Below, piece after piece: positions 7,321-11,380 of a stretch of 11,380 bases of DNA; within the stretch, counting starts at the first letter, position 1; the number at the start of each line of letters is the position of its first letter. A model generated the notes under the pieces. The model searched no databases. It was given only the letters and a program-made list of their open reading frames with translations, and was not told the DNA's origin. The DNA comes from Pseudomonadota bacterium (GTDB taxonomy: Bacteria; Pseudomonadota; Gammaproteobacteria; Burkholderiales; SHXO01). The DNA is taken from the NCBI GenBank assembly GCA_023430065.1, contig JAEZCG010000114.1, positions 1 through 11,380 of the forward strand. The letters are read 5' to 3'. The translations under genes and the position numbers were made by a program.

Positions 7321-10088
7321 GCGCTGGCACCGACGCGGCGTTGCGCAGGGGCGCGGCCGGGATTCGCATCGAAGGACTGAGCCTTCGCTATGGGCCGCTG
7401 TGCGCGCTGGACGACGTCCGCTTGGACTTGCCGGAAGGACGGCTCACCGGCGTGATCGGGCCCGACGGCGTCGGCAAGTCGAGCCTGCTGTCGCTGATTG
7501 CCGGCGCCCGAGCGATTCAGGTCGGGCGTGTCGAGGTGCTCGGCGGCGACATGGCCGACGTCCGGCACCGTCGCAGCGTGTGCCCGCGCATCGCCTACAT
7601 GCCGCAGGGGCTCGGCAGGAATCTCTACCCCACGCTTTCCGTGTTCGAGAACGTCGATTTTTTCGGCCGCCTGTTCGGTCACGGCCGCGCCGAACGCGAG
7701 CGCCGCATCGCAGAATTGCTGCAGGCAACGGCACTCGCGCCGTTTGCGCACCGACCCGCCGGCAAGCTCTCGGGCGGCATGAAGCAGAAGCTGGGCCTTT
7801 GCTGCGCGCTGATTCACGACCCGGATCTGCTGATCCTCGACGAGCCCACCACCGGGGTCGATCCGCTGTCGCGGCGGCAGTTCTGGGAGCTCATTGCGCG
7901 CATTCGTGCCGGCCGTCCCGGGATGAGCGTGCTGGTGGCCACCGCCTACATGGAAGAGGCGGCGCGATTCGACTGGCTGGTGGCGATGTACGCCGGAAAG
8001 GTGCTGGCCGCCGGCACGCCGCAGCACCTGCTGGCTGCAAGCGACAGCCGGACCCTCGAGGAAGCCTTCATCAAGCTGCTGCCTGAGGCGCAGCAGCACG
8101 GCTACCGCCCGGTGGAAATTCCGCGCCACCAGGGCGGCGCCGACGCGGAGGTGGCCATCGAGGCGCGTCATCTCACCATGCGCTTCGGCGACTTCATCGC
8201 GGTCGACGACGTGAGCTTCCGCATCCGCCGCGGCGAGATCTACGGTTTTCTGGGCTCCAACGGCTGCGGCAAGACCACGACCATGAAGATGCTGACCGGC
8301 CTCCTGCCTGCCAGTGCGGGCGAAGCCTGGCTGTTCGGTCATCCGGTGAACCCGCGCGACCTCGATACCAGACGCCGCGTCGGCTACATGACCCAGTCCT
8401 TCTCGCTCTACAGCGAACTGACGGTGCGGCAGAACCTGCTGTTGCATGCGCGCCTGTTCGGAATGGCGGCCGATCGTGTCGTACCGAGGGCGCTGGAGAT
8501 GGCCGAACGGTTCGGCCTGCTGTCTGCCATGGACACGCTGCCCGATGCGCTGCCCCTCGGCGAGCGTCAGCGGCTGTCGCTCGCGGTGGCCATGATCCAT
8601 GGCCCGGAGATGCTCATCCTCGACGAGCCCACCTCGGGTGTCGACCCGGTGGCGCGTGACGCCTTCTGGAACGTTCTGGTCCAACTGGCGCGGCGCGACG
8701 ACGTCACCATCTTCATCTCCACGCACTTCATGAACGAGGCCGAGCGCTGCGACCGGGTCGCCCTGATGCATGCGGGCAAGGTGCTGGTGAGCGACACCCC
8801 TGCGGCGATCATGCAGGCGTGCGGCGTGGCGAGCCTCGAGGAAGCGTTCATCCGACACCTCGAGACGGCAGCCGGCAGCGGCGACGATGCAGGCCTCACC
8901 CCTGCCGCGCAGGAAGTGCCGGCGGAGCGGGCGAGCGAGGCGGCTGCGGTGAATCGCAGCCGGTTCAGTCTGCGCCGATTGTTCAGTTACGCCCGCCGCG
9001 AGGCGCTGGAGCTGCGGCGCGATCCCATCCGATTGACCATGGCAGCACTCGGCAGCGCGCTGCTGATGGTGGTTCTGGGGTACGGCATCAGCATGGACGT
9101 GGAAGACCTCAGCTTCGCCGTGCTCGACCACGATCAGACGACCGTGAGCCGTGACTACACCCTCAATCTTGCCGGATCCCGCTACTTCGACGAGTACCCG
9201 CCGCTCTCGGGTTATGCGGACATGGACCGGCGCATGCGCGCCGGAGAGATCGGACTGGCCATCGAGATTCCGCACGGTTTCGCGCGCGATCTCGCGCACG
9301 GCCGCCAGGTGGAGATCGGTGCCTGGATCGACGGTGCCATGCCGCAGCGTGCCGAGACGGTGCGCGGCTATGTGCAGGGCATGCACCAGCACTGGCTCGC
9401 CGCCAAGGCGCGCGAGGCCTACGGCGATGCCGCCGACGCGGGTCCGATCACCATCGAGACGCGCTATCGCTACAACCCGGACGTGAGCAGCCTGCCGGCA
9501 ATGGTGCCGGCGGTGATCCCGCTGCTGCTGATCTTGATCCCGGCGATCCTTGCGGCGCTTGCCGTGGTGCGCGAGAAGGAACTCGGTTCCATCGTCAATC
9601 TGTACGTCACGCCGGTGACCCGGCTGGAGTTTCTCATCGGCAAGCAGCTTCCCTACATCGTGCTGGCGATGGGGAGCTTTCTGTTGCTGACGGCGCTCGC
9701 CATCTGGGGATTCGGCGTGCCGCTCACCGGCAGCTTTGCGACTCTGGCGGCCGCAGCGCTCATCTACGTCACTGCCGCGACCGGTTTCGGCCTACTCATC
9801 TCCACGTTCGTCAGGAGCCAGATCGCTGCGTTGTTCGGTACGGCGTTGCTGACCATGTTGCCGGCGGTCACGTTCTCGGGCCTCATCAATCCGGTCACGT
9901 CGCTGGAGGGCAGCGCGCGCGTCATCGGCGAGATGTATCCCACCACCCACTTCATCACCATCGCCCGCGGGACCTTCTCCAAGGCGCTCGGCTTCGAGGA
10001 CCTTCAGGAGTCGTTCGTTCCGTTGCTGATCTCGGTGCCGGTGTTGCTGGCGCTGGCGGCGGCATTGTTGCGCAAGCAGGAGCGCTGA
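7317..10088 (+). CDS. rbbA: RbbA-like protein: two ABC ATPase domains fused to an ABC-2 permease
   Basis: A 923-residue fusion matching recalled E. coli RbbA (911 residues) almost throughout. NBD1 (about 18-240) has Walker [10 protein letters not shown] (48-56), signature LSGGMKQ (151-157) and Walker B with Asp175/Glu176; the switch-His position is Ala210 (VATAYMEEA). NBD2 (about 279-510) has Walker A GSNGCGKT (313-320), a degenerate signature PLGERQ (413-418), Walker B Asp436/Glu437 and switch His470 (STHFMNEAE). A Glu/Ala-rich linker (about 526-555) leads to the membrane domain: TM1 about 572-593, a large periplasmic part, then a helix bundle from about 729 containing [17 protein letters not shown], an ABC-2 hallmark. 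In E. coli RbbA was described as a ribosome-bound ATPase, but the permease domain and the adaptor and permease neighbours point to export. Start: ATG 7317 overlapping the yhiI stop, with AGGTGA 10 bases upstream. The substrate cannot be read from the sequence. Confidence 0.95.
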   Translation: MSAGTDAALRRGAAGIRIEGLSLRYGPLCALDDVRLDLPEGRLTGVIGPDGVGKSSLLSLIAGARAIQVGRVEVLGGDMADVRHRRSVCPRIAYMPQGLGRNLYPTLSVFENVDFFGRLFGHGRAERERRIAELLQATALAPFAHRPAGKLSGGMKQKLGLCCALIHDPDLLILDEPTTGVDPLSRRQFWELIARIRAGRPGMSVLVATAYMEEAARFDWLVAMYAGKVLAAGTPQHLLAASDSRTLEEAFIKLLPEAQQHGYRPVEIPRHQGGADAEVAIEARHLTMRFGDFIAVDDVSFRIRRGEIYGFLGSNGCGKTTTMKMLTGLLPASAGEAWLFGHPVNPRDLDTRRRVGYMTQSFSLYSELTVRQNLLLHARLFGMAADRVVPRALEMAERFGLLSAMDTLPDALPLGERQRLSLAVAMIHGPEMLILDEPTSGVDPVARDAFWNVLVQLARRDDVTIFISTHFMNEAERCDRVALMHAGKVLVSDTPAAIMQACGVASLEEAFIRHLETAAGSGDDAGLTPAAQEVPAERASEAAAVNRSRFSLRRLFSYARREALELRRDPIRLTMAALGSALLMVVLGYGISMDVEDLSFAVLDHDQTTVSRDYTLNLAGSRYFDEYPPLSGYADMDRRMRAGEIGLAIEIPHGFARDLAHGRQVEIGAWIDGAMPQRAETVRGYVQGMHQHWLAAKAREAYGDAADAGPITIETRYRYNPDVSSLPAMVPAVIPLLLILIPAILAALAVVREKELGSIVNLYVTPVTRLEFLIGKQLPYIVLAMGSFLLLTALAIWGFGVPLTGSFATLAAAALIYVTAATGFGLLISTFVRSQIAALFGTALLTMLPAVTFSGLINPVTSLEGSARVIGEMYPTTHFITIARGTFSKALGFEDLQESFVPLLISVPVLLALAAALLRKQER
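10078..10082 (+). promoter_or_regulatory. Ribosome binding site of yhhJ
   Basis: AGGAG inside the end of rbbA lies 8 bases before a GTG at 10091. It supports the GTG start, which gives the family N-terminus MRALRNIFNLGVKEL, two bases after the rbbA stop. Confidence 0.7.
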
Positions 10089-10090
10089 GC

Positions 10091-11215
10091 GTGCGCGCGC
10101 TGCGCAACATCTTCAATCTCGGCGTCAAGGAACTGCGCAGCCTGCTGCGGGACCCGATCATGCTGATCCTGATCGTCTGGGCCTTCACGTTTTCCATCTA
10201 TACCGCTGCCACGGCGATGCCCGAGACCCTGCACAAGGCTCCCATCGCCATCGTCGACGAGGACCGTTCGCCGCTGTCGCTGCGCATCACCGACGCGTTC
10301 TACCCGCCGTACTTTCTGCCGCCGATCCAGATCACCCCTGCCGAGATGGATGCGCGCATGGACGCGGGGCTGGACACCTTCGCCCTCCACATTCCTGCCG
10401 GATTCCAGCGCGACCTGCTTGCCGGACGCAACCCCGCGCTGCAGCTCAATGTGGACGCCACGCGCATGGGTCAGGCGTTCACGGGCAGCGGCTATGTCCA
10501 GGCCATCGTCACCGGCGAAGTCAGCGAGTTCGTGCAGCGGCACCGGGCCGAGAACGTCCTGCCCGTCGCACTGCAGTTGCGGGCGCGCTTCAATCCGGAA
10601 CTGAACCAGACCTGGTTCGGCGCCGTGATGGAGCTGGTCAATCGCATCACCATGCTTTCCATCATCCTCACCGGCGCCGCGCTGATCCGCGAGCGCGAGC
10701 ACGGCACCGTCGAGCATCTGCTGGTCATGCCGGTCACCCCCTTCGAGATCATGAGTGCCAAGGTGTGGGCGATGGCGCTGGTGGTGCTGGTGTCGTCGGC
10801 CTTCGCACTGAGCGTGGTGGTGGAGGGCGCGCTGGCGGTTCCCATCGAGGGATCCCGCGCCCTGTTCTTGCTGGGCGTCACGCTGCATCTGTTCGCCACC
10901 ACCTCGATGGGCATCTTTCTCGGGACCGTCGCCCGCACCATGCCGCAGTTCGGCCTGCTGATGATGATGACGCTGCTGCCGCTGCAGATTCTCTCAGGCG
11001 GCATGACGCCGTGGGAGAGCATGCCCGAGGTGGTGCAGTTCCTCATGCAGGCGGCGCCGACCACGCATTTCGTCGCCCTGTCGCAGGCGATCCTGTATCG
11101 CGGCGCCGGCGTCGAGGTGGTCTGGCCGCAGTTCCTCGGCCTGGCCGTGATCGGTGCGGCGCTTTTCGTATTCTCCCTGGCGCGCTTCCGCAAGACCCTC
11201 GCAAGCATGGCGTGA
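10091..11215 (+). CDS. yhhJ: ABC-2 type permease (YhhJ-like)
   Basis: The second membrane subunit of the exporter, expected to pair with the permease half of RbbA in the inner membrane. The 374 residues match recalled E. coli YhhJ in length and across conserved stretches. TM1 is about 22-41. A periplasmic domain of about 140 residues follows (with FYPPYFLPP, MDAGLDTFALHIP and VDATRMGQAFTG). A cluster of about five membrane helices starts near 183. Between the first two of them lies IREREHGTVEHLLVMPVTPFE (199-219, split by RE-E), the ABC-2 signature also seen in RbbA. LPLQILSGGMTPWESMP (296-312) and PTTHFV are the conserved C-terminal motifs. The GTG start is 2 bases after the rbbA stop with a good ribosome site, so the two are coupled. 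It is the last gene of the unit; no clear terminator follows. Confidence 0.95.
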   Translation: MRALRNIFNLGVKELRSLLRDPIMLILIVWAFTFSIYTAATAMPETLHKAPIAIVDEDRSPLSLRITDAFYPPYFLPPIQITPAEMDARMDAGLDTFALHIPAGFQRDLLAGRNPALQLNVDATRMGQAFTGSGYVQAIVTGEVSEFVQRHRAENVLPVALQLRARFNPELNQTWFGAVMELVNRITMLSIILTGAALIREREHGTVEHLLVMPVTPFEIMSAKVWAMALVVLVSSAFALSVVVEGALAVPIEGSRALFLLGVTLHLFATTSMGIFLGTVARTMPQFGLLMMMTLLPLQILSGGMTPWESMPEVVQFLMQAAPTTHFVALSQAILYRGAGVEVVWPQFLGLAVIGAALFVFSLARFRKTLASMA

Positions 11216-11380
11216 CCGTTTCGGCAAAGGGTCGTGAACGTCGTGGCATCGATCCATCGTGCGCCGTGGCACGTGCATCTCGGCCCGGTGCGGGTAGTGC
11301 TGCCGCAACGCTGCGAGCGTTGCGAGTGCGATCGAGAAGGTGTCCGCCGACGGCATGCCGGTGGACGACGACTTCGACTA
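11216..11380. other. Tail after yhhJ without an assignable gene
   Basis: The last 165 bases are G+C-rich. Short open frames touch the window end on both strands: on plus, a frame ending ASAIEKVSADGMPVDDD; on minus, one with TFSIALATLAALRQHYPH. Either could be the edge of a neighbouring gene, but neither shows a start with a ribosome site or a recognisable family, so no gene is called. Confidence 0.4.
11304..11324. repeat. Perfect 9-bp hairpin after yhhJ
   Basis: CGCAACGCT (11304-11312), loop GCG, and AGCGTTGCG (11316-11324) form a 9-bp stem about 90 bases after the yhhJ stop. No T run follows on either strand, so it is at best a transcript-end stabilising hairpin. It may also lie inside an unseen neighbouring gene. 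Confidence 0.35.

Noticed and set aside
7257..9392. 711-codon open frame antisense to rbbA
   Set aside because: The plus strand encodes a complete, motif-rich RbbA here; the antisense product is His/Arg/Ala-rich with no recognisable domain.
10994..11356. Minus-strand frame of 120 codons at the window end
   Set aside because: Most of it is antisense to yhhJ. The outer part (TFSIALATLAALRQ) looks somewhat protein-like but has no ribosome site or known family, so it was not called.

Overview
The window is about 11.4 kb of GC-rich bacterial DNA, roughly two thirds G+C with strong G/C preference at third codon positions. The adjacent guaB-guaA pair, the GuaA N-terminus ([18 protein letters not shown]) and a yhiI-rbbA-yhhJ cluster point to a proteobacterium, most likely a betaproteobacterium. 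This placement comes from recalled family sequences, not from a search.

Layout. (1) Positions 3-2978, plus strand: guaB (IMP dehydrogenase, missing about 22 N-terminal residues at the window edge) and guaA (GMP synthase), 9 bases apart and evidently one operon that makes GMP from IMP. (2) Positions 3077-5896, minus strand: in transcription order, a DUF2202 ferritin-like protein, a ZIP-family metal transporter and a thioredoxin-like/CcdA-type membrane protein. The last gene carries an apparent one-base deletion right at its CPHC redox motif. It converges on guaA, with a short hairpin between them. (3) Positions 5897-6243: a divergent control region without a convincing gene, holding an inverted repeat TTGCCA-N12-TGGCAA. 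(4) Positions 6244-11215, plus strand: yhiI (periplasmic adaptor), rbbA (two ABC ATPase domains fused to an ABC-2 membrane domain) and yhhJ (second ABC-2 permease). These are translationally coupled and form a complete inner-membrane ABC exporter. (5) Positions 11216-11380: a tail with a 9-bp hairpin and no gene I can defend.

The genes fall into known families and I see no wholly new system. No CRISPR array, transposase, integrase, phage gene, tRNA or rRNA was seen. The points most worth checking are the frameshift in the thiol-disulfide membrane protein and its unusual domain order (thioredoxin-like domain ahead of the membrane domain), a possible second frameshift at the DUF2202 C-terminus, the asymmetric ATP sites of RbbA, and a possible leaderless promoter in front of the redox gene.
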